The position numbers and the translations under genes were made by a program. Shown here piece by piece: positions 36,395 to 46,340 of a stretch of 64,000 nucleotides of DNA. Numbering within the stretch: position 1 is the first letter of the stretch; each line of letters begins with the position of its first letter. The notes under the pieces are model-generated. The model was given only the letters and a program-made list of their open reading frames with translations. It had not been told where the DNA came from and made no database searches. Source of the DNA: Stenoxybacter acetivorans DSM 19021 (GTDB lineage Bacteria; Pseudomonadota; Gammaproteobacteria; Burkholderiales; Neisseriaceae); NCBI RefSeq assembly GCF_000745895.1, contig NZ_JQKE01000011.1, forward strand, positions 1 to 64,000, written 5' to 3'.

Positions 36395-39277
36395 TTAAAG
36401 TTCAGTAAATAAGCTGTTCCATTTTGCAAATACACGTTCATTAGAAAACTCTTGATATTTAGCTCTAATATCGTTTTCAGATAATTGATTTAATTTTAAA
36501 ATATTTTGTGCAAATGTTTCATAATCACCAAATTCAACCAAATAACCTGATTGTTGATGCGCTACTACTTCTGAAGCGGCGGTATAGCTGTTAAATACCA
36601 CTACAGGGCGGTTATGGGCATAGGACTCCAGTACCACCAATGAGAAACCCTCAGATTGTGATAATAAAATTAATCCTGAAACTTGTGAGAAAATTTTACT
36701 TTTGTCGGCTTCGTAACCATGAAAAATAATATGATTTTGTAGTTTATGCTTCTCAACCAATTTTAACAACTCGGGGTATTTGGGACCATCGCCATAAACG
36801 TGGACAACAATTTCAGGGTATTTTTCTGAAACAACGTTAGCAAGTTCAATCAACCCAAAGATATTTTTATCTTCATCAAGCCGCCCGATGTAGGCAACAT
36901 GATAATTATTTGTTCTGGGTAGCGCATGATAGGCTTCGGTAATAGAATTTGGAATAAAAGTAATTTTTTCTTGTATTTCTTCATTCACATGTTTGCTGAT
37001 TAAATCGGCATTTTTCTTGGTTAATAAAATAAATTTGTCATAGTTAAACAGCTCGCCGCTATTCAACCAATTTAAATGTGGACCATATAGGTTTCGACTG
37101 ACTATATCTTTAGTATCGCCGTGAAACATTAAAACCACTTTTGCATCCTGTAAAAATTTTTGGAAATGTAAATGTGCTGAAAACTGCAATGAAATCACAA
37201 TACCATCAGTATTCTGTAAAATATTTTGACAAGCACCAACTAAAAATTCAGCAGAAATCATTACATCAAAAAATTTATTGTCTAATTTGTAAAAATTTTG
37301 GTTGGTGTGAGAAAATTCTTTAATGGCAATCACATGTACTCTGGCATTGTATTGCTCTTTATAATATTTTGCCATATTTGTCATAAATGTATGAATACCA
37401 CCGATTTGATTTAAATCGTTTACCAAAAAAATAATGTCTTTTATTTTTCTGGGTGTGGCATCAAAACAGAAATAATCAATAACTTTCTGAGTAGAATTGC
37501 CTTGCTCTAGCGGATAAAAAGTTTGTTTCAGTTGTTGGTTATCACTTTGCAAAGGCTTGGTAAAAACTTCATATAATTTATTTTCGTTATAAATAATTTG
37601 TTCAGCAGGCAGATATTCCTTAAAATCAAAATACACACCCCTGTTATTTAAATAATCAAAAAAATCATATTGAAATAAAATAATTGGTTTATTGAGTAGA
37701 GCATAATCAAAAATCAAAGATGAGTAATCACTTAACAATATGTCTGAGCAATTCATTAAACCATAGAGATTACTGTTATTGCTAAAATCATATACGCCAT
37801 TTATTTTATCTGCTTCATCTAACTGATTTAAATAATGTAATTTAACCAGTAAAACATATTCATTGTTCAAGGAATTCAGTAACCGTTGAGCATCAAATGG
37901 CAATTTGGCGTCTCCTGTTTCTCGATAAGTAGGTGCATAAAGAATCACTTTCTTTTCGGTTGGAATTCCGTAATACATTTTGAAATAATCAGTAACAGGT
38001 TTGGTTCTTTTGTTGGGTTTCTGTGTTAAGATATCACCAATATCTACTTCGTTAACACTGCTGATACCATTTTCATCACAAATTAATTTTCGATATACTG
38101 CTTTATTTTCTATCTGATTGGCTTTATAAAAATAACTTAAAAATATCGGTGTGGAAGTTGCGTTAAATTTTTCAATTAATTCTATGTTGGCATTAAACAC
38201 ATAATCTGCTGCTGCAATATAATTCCATAACAGAGAGTCATCAGTAATCAATTGAATATTTTTACTCTCTTCCAAAAGGGTTCGAATAAAATCACTTAAT
38301 TTATCTGACTTTGCATGGCTGACATCAATCGCTATTTCTGCTTCATTAAAATCAGTCAAAACGGTGCGAATATGACCGACGGCGGCTTCAGTATTATTGA
38401 AGTTTTGTATGTCAAAATTTAAATACAATAGTTTATTTTGTCCTTCATTACAAAACACTTTGGGTGGATTAAGCAATAAATCAATTTTAGCACTACCCAA
38501 TTGTGCAATATCCCCATGAAACAACAGGGATTTTTTTATCCATTGGGTATAGTAATCAGACATGGAGACCATACTTTGGTATGCACGTGCATAGCGTACG
38601 GCTGTGTTCATATTTGTAACATCAAAATCAACAAACATTTTTTTATACGGAATACCGTGCCATACAGATGCCCAATAATTTTTATCAGATATTTTATAGA
38701 AAAAATCCAGAGAACCTGCGTCAATCACATATTCTGCAGTAAATTTCAGATAATCCGCATAGCTGGTACCGTTATTGACCACGGTATATCTACCGTAATC
38801 AATAATCGGCGAGGGTTGTTCTTTTAAAATAATATAAATGTCAAATTGTTGGTAATAGGTATCAATAAACGGCAAAATATCAACCAATACTCGCTCATTA
38901 TAGGCAGATGGAACCAGTAGTAATTTTTTCTTCAAATAAATATCAATATTTTTTTTGATACTCGTTCTTCTGGGGGCAGATTTATGAATACCAACACTTT
39001 GTTTGCCTTTTTTCTTAATGGCTTGTTGTAGTTGCTTATTCCATGATGTGCGGGCTGGATTAATTTCAATGGCTTTGCTGATAAATTCTTCTGCTTTAAC
39101 CGCTTCACCTGTTTTTAATAATAAAACTCCGTATTTAAAATTGGCTTCTGCCAACAAAGGGAATTGCTGTATGGATTTTTCAAAAAACAGCTTGGCTTTA
39201 TCCCATTCATCTTTCTGATAATGCAAAACCCCTCGATAATAATTGACATATGCCTGAGCTTTTTTAATTGAATTCAT
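36395..39277 (-). CDS. bifunctional capsule polymerase: TPR, TagF-like glycerophosphotransferase and GT4 domains
   Basis: This is a 960-aa cytoplasmic enzyme. Residues about 10-85 are TPR-like. Residues about 110-620 match CDP-glycerol glycerophosphotransferases: VWHGIPYKKMF near 205 and LLSDYSSLIFDYALLNKPII near 520. Residues about 640-955 are a GT4 glycosyltransferase with IGRLDEDKNIFGLIEL, HVYGDGPKYPELL and the EGFSLVVLE donor-binding motif. Polymerases that join a TagF-like and a GT module make capsules of alternating sugar and glycerol phosphate in Neisseria meningitidis and Actinobacillus. The linked TagD gene supports this. The exact sugar and linkage are unknown. Confidence 0.87.
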   Translation of the reverse strand: MNSIKKAQAYVNYYRGVLHYQKDEWDKAKLFFEKSIQQFPLLAEANFKYGVLLLKTGEAVKAEEFISKAIEINPARTSWNKQLQQAIKKKGKQSVGIHKSAPRRTSIKKNIDIYLKKKLLLVPSAYNERVLVDILPFIDTYYQQFDIYIILKEQPSPIIDYGRYTVVNNGTSYADYLKFTAEYVIDAGSLDFFYKISDKNYWASVWHGIPYKKMFVDFDVTNMNTAVRYARAYQSMVSMSDYYTQWIKKSLLFHGDIAQLGSAKIDLLLNPPKVFCNEGQNKLLYLNFDIQNFNNTEAAVGHIRTVLTDFNEAEIAIDVSHAKSDKLSDFIRTLLEESKNIQLITDDSLLWNYIAAADYVFNANIELIEKFNATSTPIFLSYFYKANQIENKAVYRKLICDENGISSVNEVDIGDILTQKPNKRTKPVTDYFKMYYGIPTEKKVILYAPTYRETGDAKLPFDAQRLLNSLNNEYVLLVKLHYLNQLDEADKINGVYDFSNNSNLYGLMNCSDILLSDYSSLIFDYALLNKPIILFQYDFFDYLNNRGVYFDFKEYLPAEQIIYNENKLYEVFTKPLQSDNQQLKQTFYPLEQGNSTQKVIDYFCFDATPRKIKDIIFLVNDLNQIGGIHTFMTNMAKYYKEQYNARVHVIAIKEFSHTNQNFYKLDNKFFDVMISAEFLVGACQNILQNTDGIVISLQFSAHLHFQKFLQDAKVVLMFHGDTKDIVSRNLYGPHLNWLNSGELFNYDKFILLTKKNADLISKHVNEEIQEKITFIPNSITEAYHALPRTNNYHVAYIGRLDEDKNIFGLIELANVVSEKYPEIVVHVYGDGPKYPELLKLVEKHKLQNHIIFHGYEADKSKIFSQVSGLILLSQSEGFSLVVLESYAHNRPVVVFNSYTAASEVVAHQQSGYLVEFGDYETFAQNILKLNQLSENDIRAKYQEFSNERVFAKWNSLFTEL

Positions 39278-39342
39278 TTTAAAAACCTTGAGTATTAAAA
39301 AATAATTTATTTTGATTTTAGAAGTATTATATCATTTTGTTA

Positions 39343-40629
39343 CTAATGTGTTATTTTTTCCAGTTCTTCAATCAGTTGTCGATAACGCATAATCTGCTTC
39401 CTACAATATTCATCTTGCTTACCGCATAATATCAATTTAAACAGTGTTTTATAAGAAAAAATCAGCATTTCTTTTTGATTAAAGATTTCCAAATTCGGAG
39501 TATCCAATTTGGAATCGAATTGGGTTTGTGGTATTTGCCAATCTTTGCCGTAGTTTTCTATCAAATAACGTTCGGGATTGGCGGGAATTAGAAAATCTTT
39601 ACCTAAGAAGCGGTGCGGGCGTAATTCAAACGGACTATTGAACCATTTGAGTTTGGACGAGCCGGCGTGCCAGACACGGTTTTGTTGTTTGATGTGGTAA
39701 AATACATCAATGTATACGCCGTTTACATGCTTTAAGCGAATGCGTTCTGGTACACAAGCTGGCAAAATATCAAAGTAACCACTGTGGGAGACGGCACGAT
39801 ATAGGGCTTTGTGATTTACCTCTTCCCATACGCCCACATCTAAATCATTGTCGTGCGGCAAGATTTCTCCGTTTCGGATACAGCCAAGTAAGGTGCCGCT
39901 GACCAAGAAAAATGGGATTTGGGTGTGAGTGAGAACGGTATGCAAATCCAATAAAGCACGTTCGGCAGCTTTTGGATTAAAGGCTTTTTTGCTGTTGGGT
40001 TGCTGCCAACCGTGTTGCTGTAAAAGAACTAAACCGTGCTGCCACATGGCCTTGGCTTCCTTATAGGCTTCGGCACGCAGGGCGGCTTCGGAGTAGTAGT
40101 CCAAATACACCAAAGCAGATGGTTCATTTATCGGCAAGCAGTATTGCTGAAAATATTGTTCAAATTGGTGAAAATCGGCTTTAGTGCATACCAAACTCGC
40201 CAGATACAGCCAAGTTTTTTTACGTTTTGGGTTAGTAACTAAGGCTGCATACAGCAGTTGTTGTGCAGCAGCGATGTCTCCCAAGGCATGTAAGCATTTA
40301 CTTTTTAAATAAATCAATTCCATATGGGCAGGAAACCGTGCCAGAATTGTGTTAATAAAAATAATTGACCTGCGGTATTTCCCTTTTAAATACAAACATT
40401 TTGCCGAAAAATAATATGCAACACATGGATTGATTGGCTTGCTTTGTTTGGCAAGTGTGAGTAAGGATTGATTCACACCTTGTTGTATACGGTACTCAAA
40501 CTGGATAATCAGATACAATATTTTCAGTGAACGATTGTTGCGCAACAACATTCTGTAGTCGCGATACATAGCAGAAAGCTGTTGTTTATTCAACAACAGC
40601 GAGATTAACTGACTTTGACTTGTCTGCAT
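39343..40629 (-). CDS. LicD-like nucleotidyltransferase-fold protein with TPR-like N-terminal region
   Basis: The 428-aa product has helical repeats of TPR type in the first 220 residues (CVAYYFSAKCLYLKGKYRRS; LYAALVTNPKRKKTWLYLAS). A LicD/fukutin-type domain follows with IPFFLVSGTLLGCIRNGEIL and PHDNDLDVGVWEE, the metal-binding acidic motif. LicD proteins transfer phosphocholine or other phospho-alcohols to sugars. I chose the ATG at 40629 because it lies 4 bp after tagD; the frame stays open upstream through tagD. It probably decorates the capsule or starts the chain. Confidence 0.75.
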   Translation of the reverse strand: MQTSQSQLISLLLNKQQLSAMYRDYRMLLRNNRSLKILYLIIQFEYRIQQGVNQSLLTLAKQSKPINPCVAYYFSAKCLYLKGKYRRSIIFINTILARFPAHMELIYLKSKCLHALGDIAAAQQLLYAALVTNPKRKKTWLYLASLVCTKADFHQFEQYFQQYCLPINEPSALVYLDYYSEAALRAEAYKEAKAMWQHGLVLLQQHGWQQPNSKKAFNPKAAERALLDLHTVLTHTQIPFFLVSGTLLGCIRNGEILPHDNDLDVGVWEEVNHKALYRAVSHSGYFDILPACVPERIRLKHVNGVYIDVFYHIKQQNRVWHAGSSKLKWFNSPFELRPHRFLGKDFLIPANPERYLIENYGKDWQIPQTQFDSKLDTPNLEIFNQKEMLIFSYKTLFKLILCGKQDEYCRKQIMRYRQLIEELEKITH

Positions 40630-40633
40630 AATT

Positions 40634-41050
40634 TTAAATTCTACCGTACATGGTGCCGGGAGTAGTGTGAATGTGTCGTTTGATTTCTGAAGAAGAAATA
40701 GCTTCGGTACGCGGTAGATAGCATACTTCACAATAGGGAGATAAAAAATCAAATTTCCCCATCCAATCATGCCCCATTACAAAAGTATCAATCTTAAATT
40801 CTTGTACGTCACTGATTTTTTGTTCCCAATTATTTTCAGGAATAACCAAATCAACACAGCGTAATGCCTCTAAAATTTGCTTGCGATCTTCATAACAAAT
40901 GACGGTCTGCTTATTTTTTTCAGCTAAATTAAATTCATCAGAAGACAATCCCACAATCAAGTAATCACCCAATGATTTTGATCGCTTTAATAAATTTAAA
41001 TGCCCAATATGAAATAAGTCAAAAGTCCCATATGTTATAATTTTTTTCAT
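40634..41050 (-). CDS. tagD: glycerol-3-phosphate cytidylyltransferase
   Basis: The enzyme makes CDP-glycerol from CTP and glycerol 3-phosphate, the donor for the TagF-like polymerase. The 138-aa protein starts MKKIITYGTFDLFHIGHLNLL with the HxGH motif and ends with the second signature (EAISSSEIKRHIH). AGGCG lies upstream of the ATG at 41050. TagD enzymes are best known from Gram-positive wall teichoic acid, and also occur in Neisseria and Pasteurellaceae capsule loci. CtrE-type names are avoided because the locus type is not proven. Confidence 0.92.
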   Translation of the reverse strand: MKKIITYGTFDLFHIGHLNLLKRSKSLGDYLIVGLSSDEFNLAEKNKQTVICYEDRKQILEALRCVDLVIPENNWEQKISDVQEFKIDTFVMGHDWMGKFDFLSPYCEVCYLPRTEAISSSEIKRHIHTTPGTMYGRI

Positions 41051-41124
41051 AATTTCGCCTAAAATATTTTTATAAATACTTAATTTTTGCAACTGTTCGT
41101 CATTAATCGCTTGACAATACTCTA

Positions 41125-42315
41125 TCAATAAAAAGTAGCATTCAGCTGCGTTCTTTGTAACTGATAGCAATAAAATCCATGAAACACGGCATAATTCAAT
41201 GGCTTGCTGTTCTGCCAAAAATCAGCCAAATCTTGCCTGTCAACCAAGCCGTCAATGTCATAATTGGCTTTGCCCAACATCTTAACGGGCAAGTGATGAA
41301 TCATGGCTGAAATTGCGCTGGTGCTGTTTACCACAACCATGCCGCGCGCTCGGCGCAAGAAAATGGGCAGGGGAATATTGTAAACATAATAAATTCTGTC
41401 TTGTAATTGATAATGTTTTGTTAGTTTTTTTATCAATTTGCCGTAATCCACAAAACCAATATCCATCGGGTGGTGTTTGATAACCAGTTTGGTATTTATC
41501 GGTGCATTCTGAGCAAATGATTTTACGATACACTGGATAAATGCCGCCACCGATTTAAATGGGCTGTGTACTTTTATTTGGCTGTCGTTGTGTACTTGCA
41601 GCGGAACAATAAAAAAATTGCCCAGCTGCCCATGTTCAACCTGCTTTGCCAAGTGGTTTTCTTTGGCTTTTACTTTTAATCTTACCAATCCGCTTTCGCC
41701 CCATGCTTTTATATACCATAAAAGACGGGTACTTCGATGATGCTGGTAATGCGGATAATCATGCCGCTGCCGATACATTTGCCAATAATATTGACTCGCC
41801 AATTTTGCCAATGGGCGAAATCCGGGGGCAACGGGTTTGGGCGGCCGCGGTTCACTCAATAAATAGGTTTGCTGCTGATAAAACTCGGCATCGCGCGGCT
41901 CGGTGGAATAGTCATTCACACCGCTACGCTCAAATGTAATGTAATGCGGACGGAAATAACCTTCTTCAAACACCCAAAAGCTCACGGCTGTCTGAAAATC
42001 GTTGCATACTTGTTTGGCAATGCGGTGATAAATTCGATTGTCTCCAAAGCAAACCACGGCATCAATGTGGTTTTGGCGGATAAAGTCAATCAAAAAATCT
42101 TGGAATTCACTCGGGCTACCTGAAAATGAAACGGTTTTCGGCGTGGTTTCGGGATAAAAATAACGATCACCGCCGTTAAAATTAATTTTAAAAACAACTT
42201 TGCTGTGTTCTTTGGTTAATTGTTCACCCAAATTGAAAAAATAACCACCCACAGGACCTTGTAAAAACAAAATTCGGGAAGATTGGGTTAAAAAATCATC
42301 AAAATGGGATTGCAT
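41125..42315 (-). CDS. kpsS: capsule polysaccharide Kdo transferase KpsS (LipB-type)
   Basis: KpsS adds the first beta-Kdo to lyso-phosphatidylglycerol, starting the linker that anchors group 2 capsules. The 396-aa protein starts with ILFLQGPVGGYFFNLGEQL and has VVCFGDNRIYH, FEEGYFRPHYITFE and the C-terminal HHPMDIGF and VVNSTSAISAM, all typical of KpsS/LipB. It lies 151 bp downstream of kpsC. In Neisseria the homologue is called LipB. Confidence 0.92.
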   Translation of the reverse strand: MQSHFDDFLTQSSRILFLQGPVGGYFFNLGEQLTKEHSKVVFKINFNGGDRYFYPETTPKTVSFSGSPSEFQDFLIDFIRQNHIDAVVCFGDNRIYHRIAKQVCNDFQTAVSFWVFEEGYFRPHYITFERSGVNDYSTEPRDAEFYQQQTYLLSEPRPPKPVAPGFRPLAKLASQYYWQMYRQRHDYPHYQHHRSTRLLWYIKAWGESGLVRLKVKAKENHLAKQVEHGQLGNFFIVPLQVHNDSQIKVHSPFKSVAAFIQCIVKSFAQNAPINTKLVIKHHPMDIGFVDYGKLIKKLTKHYQLQDRIYYVYNIPLPIFLRRARGMVVVNSTSAISAMIHHLPVKMLGKANYDIDGLVDRQDLADFWQNSKPLNYAVFHGFYCYQLQRTQLNATFY

Positions 42316-42466
42316 TTATCTATCTGTCTTATTGTTTTAAGCCATGTGGTAATAAATTTTTAGAAAACCGTATTACCGCGAGCCATACGAACAACCACTA
42401 TGCTTTTTTAAATTTATTTTTATAAACAATGGATTGCACACTTGTGTTAATAGACAACACGCAAAC

Positions 42467-44536
42467 CTAATGCTGTAAATATTTAAGCAATAGCTGCGCC
42501 AAGTAATTCAGCTGTGTATATTTGCGGGAAAACCAATTGCTTTTAATGCGGATATTGGCTTGCTTGGCTTGTTTCAGCCACAATAAACCATCTGCCGCGC
42601 TCATGCTCTGCCGTGTCTGCGGGTGAACATACATGGGATAGAGCAGCAAGGCTGCCGCTGTTAATTCAGGCAGCCTCAGCCGCCGCTTGCGCCGCAAACA
42701 GGCATCACCCAAATCCTCGGTTAAACCCCAACCCGCATAAAATGGTGTTCCGTAACACACTATTTTTTTGTTTCTGATTAGTCCTTCAAATCCTGCCAGT
42801 GATGTCATGGTATGCACTTCGTCCACTGCATTGATGCACACTGAAATACTGGTTTGTACTATTTGTAAATTGGCATATTTTAACACAATTTCATGTGAAA
42901 CTTGTCCAACGCGATTGCCGCTCAATACATCGGGATGCGGCTTATACACAATAAAAGCATCAGGATTGCGCGCACGCACGGCTTGCAGCAATGCCAAGTT
43001 GGTCTTCACTGCACCCGAACCGAACCGAATGGAAGCATCATCTTCCACTTGCCCTGGCACCAAAATGCTGCGCTGCGCTACCGGTATGGCAATGGTTTCG
43101 TATTCATCGCCCACATTGTACTTATTGATGTGGTGTTCAATCATGAGCTGGGTTAGCGTTTCGGCTTCACACAAGGTTCGCTCATCAAATACGGTTTCGT
43201 TCAACAAGATTTCCAAGCGCGAGGCTTGCTGCGGGTTGAAATAAATACCTTGATCGTCGAAAGACAAGGATAAAGGCGGCGTGAGATTTGAACCCAAACC
43301 TGCTGAGCGCAAAAAACCATCTTCCACACGCATCAGCGGAATATTTCGATCTTGCGCCCATTGCGCAACATTGGGGTGTTTCATGCCCCACAGCAATACG
43401 GTAAACGGTGTTTTCGTATCCGCCAAATGGCGTAGTCTTTTGATTGATGAGGTGAAGGTGATGGGTACGCGCAAGCTGTGTAAAAATTCACGGAACAATA
43501 ACCGCCGCCACAGCGAAAAATCAAAGCCTACAAGATTAACATTCAGCAAAGCATAATCACTTTTTTGCTTGTGCAGATAAGCAATGGTGGTCAAAATATC
43601 ACTGATTTCCCCGCTGTTGGGGTTTACATACACGCAATATTGCAGATATGCGGCGGCAAAAAGCTGAATCAAAGTGCGCGGCAGACGCCGAGCGGCTGCC
43701 TGAAGAGCGGGAATATCAGAATGACGGTCATCGCTCAAGCCCCAGCCTGCATACCACGGAATGCCGAAAGTAACCACCTGTTTGCCTGCCAGCAAGGCTT
43801 CAAAACCCATTTGTGATGACACGGTATAAACTTTGTTCATTGCCGACAACAATACATACGGATTGATATTTTCCGACAATAAATAGGTGTTTTCAGGCAG
43901 CCTGTCTGCCGAGAAGTGTCCGTTTTTTTTACCTGCCAATACATCGGGATGGACTTTAATCCAAATTCGTGCGTTCGGATTTTCTAAACGTGCCGCCGCC
44001 AGCATTTGCACAAAGGTTTCTTGTTCAGCGCGTGCGCCGGCAATGGAGACATCGCCGTTGGTTTGGTCAATCACCAAAACATTATCGTGGCTGCCTGAAA
44101 GATTTTCAGGCAGCCTGTCGTTATAGCGATTGTATTTACACAATTGGTATTGGCGCACTTCGCTTATTGCGATGTGCGCGGTGTGCCATTCATTTTTGGA
44201 AAATTGGTTTTTTAAAATCAACTGTTCCAAATCAGAAGGCTGATGAGAATCGTAGTAGATGCCGGTTTTGTCGATAATCAAAGACAAAGGCGGCGCACCG
44301 TTTACCCCCAAGTCAAATGATCGCAAAAAACCGTCTTCTAAGCGATAGTAAGGCAATTGATGCTGTGCCGCATAGGCTTGCGCACGGCGGGTATTGGCTT
44401 TATTGCCCCAGCCGCAAACGGCATCAGCATCTGATGCACTGTTTGACAGGGTCGCCAAGCACACTTTGGCTTGCAAAAATGCTTCAATGTGGGGAATCTT
44501 GGCAATGCCCCGCGAAAAAGTAACAAATTGCCGCAT
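42467..44536 (-). CDS. kpsC: capsule polysaccharide beta-Kdo transferase KpsC (LipA-type)
   Basis: KpsC extends the poly-Kdo linker with alternating bonds. The protein is a tandem of two related transferase modules. Each has the EDGFLRS motif (residues about 65 and 420), a PPLSL-(D)-GIYY strand and a C-terminal box (YTVSSQMGFEALL; HTMTSLAGFEGLI) followed by FGxPWYAGWGL or YGTPFYAGWGL. The product is 689 aa from the ATG at 44536; a TTG at 44542 would add two residues. Two uptake-sequence copies are translated within it (43892-43903; a facing pair at 44092-44116). Confidence 0.93.
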   Translation of the reverse strand: MRQFVTFSRGIAKIPHIEAFLQAKVCLATLSNSASDADAVCGWGNKANTRRAQAYAAQHQLPYYRLEDGFLRSFDLGVNGAPPLSLIIDKTGIYYDSHQPSDLEQLILKNQFSKNEWHTAHIAISEVRQYQLCKYNRYNDRLPENLSGSHDNVLVIDQTNGDVSIAGARAEQETFVQMLAAARLENPNARIWIKVHPDVLAGKKNGHFSADRLPENTYLLSENINPYVLLSAMNKVYTVSSQMGFEALLAGKQVVTFGIPWYAGWGLSDDRHSDIPALQAAARRLPRTLIQLFAAAYLQYCVYVNPNSGEISDILTTIAYLHKQKSDYALLNVNLVGFDFSLWRRLLFREFLHSLRVPITFTSSIKRLRHLADTKTPFTVLLWGMKHPNVAQWAQDRNIPLMRVEDGFLRSAGLGSNLTPPLSLSFDDQGIYFNPQQASRLEILLNETVFDERTLCEAETLTQLMIEHHINKYNVGDEYETIAIPVAQRSILVPGQVEDDASIRFGSGAVKTNLALLQAVRARNPDAFIVYKPHPDVLSGNRVGQVSHEIVLKYANLQIVQTSISVCINAVDEVHTMTSLAGFEGLIRNKKIVCYGTPFYAGWGLTEDLGDACLRRKRRLRLPELTAAALLLYPMYVHPQTRQSMSAADGLLWLKQAKQANIRIKSNWFSRKYTQLNYLAQLLLKYLQH

Positions 44537-44601
44537 GAACAATCACTTTGTCAGCCTATCGGCGATTAAACAAACACACAAAACCGATACGCAAAATAAA
44601 G

Positions 44602-44628
44602 CCATTCCCGCGATTGAGGCGGGAATGA
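44602..44628. repeat. dRS3-like inverted repeat between kpsD and kpsC
   Basis: ATTCCCGC and GCGGGAAT face each other across 7 bases. Neisserial dRS3 elements have ATTCCC and GGGAAT arms with 8 bases between; here 11 lie between those arms. It might also act as a weak hairpin between the export genes and kpsC. Confidence 0.45.
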
Positions 44629-44640
44629 CGAAATAAAGCA

Positions 44641-46338
44641 TTACAAACCGAACACCACTTTTGCCGCCACGGCAATTTGATACAAGATTTGCGTGATGCC
44701 GCGGGTTACTTCCAGATTTTTGGTTTTCACCTCAGTTAAAACCATAATCTCATCACCCGGGTTTAAACGGGTGCTGCCTGAAGCCGCCAGCGATTCGCCG
44801 TTTTGGCGTATCACGATGATGTTCGATTTGCCTTTGGTTTGCGATAAGCCGCCGACTTTTTCCAGATAGTCGTCCACATCTAAACCTTTTTCCCAGCCCA
44901 CGGCATTGGGAAACATCACTGCACCGTGTACACTGACCAACGAGGTTTTTTCGGGAATAACAATCACATCGCCGTCTTCCAGCAGGGTGGTTTTCAGGGT
45001 ATTTTTATTTAATACCACTTGTCCTTTGGGTTGAATCTCAGAGGCTCTTTTCACAAACTCCTGCACCATTTCCGCTTCTTTTGCCCGCAGCGATGCTTCG
45101 TCTGATGTGGAAGAAGGCGTGGTTAAGGTAGCCTGTTGTAATTTTTGCAGTTCCAAATTCAGCATTTCTTTTTGGCGTTTTGCCACGCTGGGGCGGAACA
45201 GCTGAATGGCATCAATTTGCGACATGGAATTGGCACGGATATTTTCCAACACCGCTTCCATGGTTGAACCATAGGGCAATACCATGGCGTGTTCGCCCGA
45301 ATGTGCGCCTTCAATGCGCACTTGAATGGTGCCGTCATAGCGGTCGGTGGTAACCGTTAAATTATCACCGTCTTCCAATTCAATATTGCGCGCTTCGCTG
45401 ATTGGATAATATTCAGAACGTTTTTCCGAGCCTTGACGGCGCACGATGCTGACGTGTGATGCCCCCGGCTTAGGTTTGGCGTAGCGCAGTGCGGTAACAA
45501 GCGGAATTGTGGCTTGGTTGAATTCAAAATCATAAGGATTATAAACATCGCCGTTGATGGCAAACGTGTGTTTGCGCTGGGTAACCATAATGACATCGCC
45601 ATCGCGCAAATCTTGGTTTTTAATATCACCGGACAATAAAAAATCGTACAAATTCAATCGGTTGATGATATGACCATTGCGTTTGATTTCAATATCAATA
45701 TAGCTGCCGCGGTTAGGATCAACGCCGCCGGCTTTATCCAAATAAGAAATGGCAGAATCGCCGGCAGTGCCGCCGTATAACCCGGGCTGTAAGACGAAAC
45801 CGGTAACAAACACTTTTATCGGTTGGGCATTTGCCAAGGCGGCATAGACTTCCACATTGGCACGGTAAATGCGGGCAATGGCACTTTTAATGGTGCTGTT
45901 TAAATTGCCGTTTGCCACGCCGGCTACGCGCACCGGTCCGACATTGGGGATAAAGATATTGCCTTGCGGGTCCACCACCAATTGCCCGTCAAACAAATAT
46001 CCGCCCCACATACGCAAGACGATTTGGTCGCCTTCTTTGATTTGATAGCCGACATTCATGCCGCTGTTGATATTGTTGCGGAACATGCCGCTGAACAATT
46101 GCGCACCATACATACGGCTGGGGCTGCCCAGCACACCGCCGTAACCGTTTGCCGACGGCAAAGGCGGCTGCTGTACGGCACTGCCGGCTGCTGTTTGCAG
46201 CTGTGCTTGATTCACGGTGGCATTTTGTTTTGCCTGTTGGTCGATACTGCCGTCAATTTGATTGAAAATAACAGCATCTGCATGTGCCACGGTCAATAGG
46301 GAGGTCAAAGCCGCCGCGATGAGTAATTTTTTCAGCAT
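44641..46338 (-). CDS. kpsD: capsule polysaccharide export protein KpsD (Wza/CtrA family)
   Basis: This periplasmic/outer-membrane export protein links the ABC transporter to the cell surface. A signal peptide (about residues 1-20, ending AHADA) precedes a poly-export domain with YQIKEGDQIVLRMWGGYLFD and NIFIPNVGPVRVAGV. SLBB-type domains follow with VFVTGFVLQPGLYGGTAGDS, INGDVYNPYDFEF and SVHGAVMFPNAVGW. At 565 aa it is KpsD-sized rather than CtrA-sized (about 390 aa). It follows kpsE by 2 bp. Confidence 0.9.
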   Translation of the reverse strand: MLKKLLIAAALTSLLTVAHADAVIFNQIDGSIDQQAKQNATVNQAQLQTAAGSAVQQPPLPSANGYGGVLGSPSRMYGAQLFSGMFRNNINSGMNVGYQIKEGDQIVLRMWGGYLFDGQLVVDPQGNIFIPNVGPVRVAGVANGNLNSTIKSAIARIYRANVEVYAALANAQPIKVFVTGFVLQPGLYGGTAGDSAISYLDKAGGVDPNRGSYIDIEIKRNGHIINRLNLYDFLLSGDIKNQDLRDGDVIMVTQRKHTFAINGDVYNPYDFEFNQATIPLVTALRYAKPKPGASHVSIVRRQGSEKRSEYYPISEARNIELEDGDNLTVTTDRYDGTIQVRIEGAHSGEHAMVLPYGSTMEAVLENIRANSMSQIDAIQLFRPSVAKRQKEMLNLELQKLQQATLTTPSSTSDEASLRAKEAEMVQEFVKRASEIQPKGQVVLNKNTLKTTLLEDGDVIVIPEKTSLVSVHGAVMFPNAVGWEKGLDVDDYLEKVGGLSQTKGKSNIIVIRQNGESLAASGSTRLNPGDEIMVLTEVKTKNLEVTRGITQILYQIAVAAKVVFGL

Positions 46339-46340
46339 AA

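Noticed and set aside
40630-40770. Longer LicD-like protein starting at 40770
   Set aside because: That start lies inside tagD. The ATG at 40629 fits operon spacing and a normal protein start.
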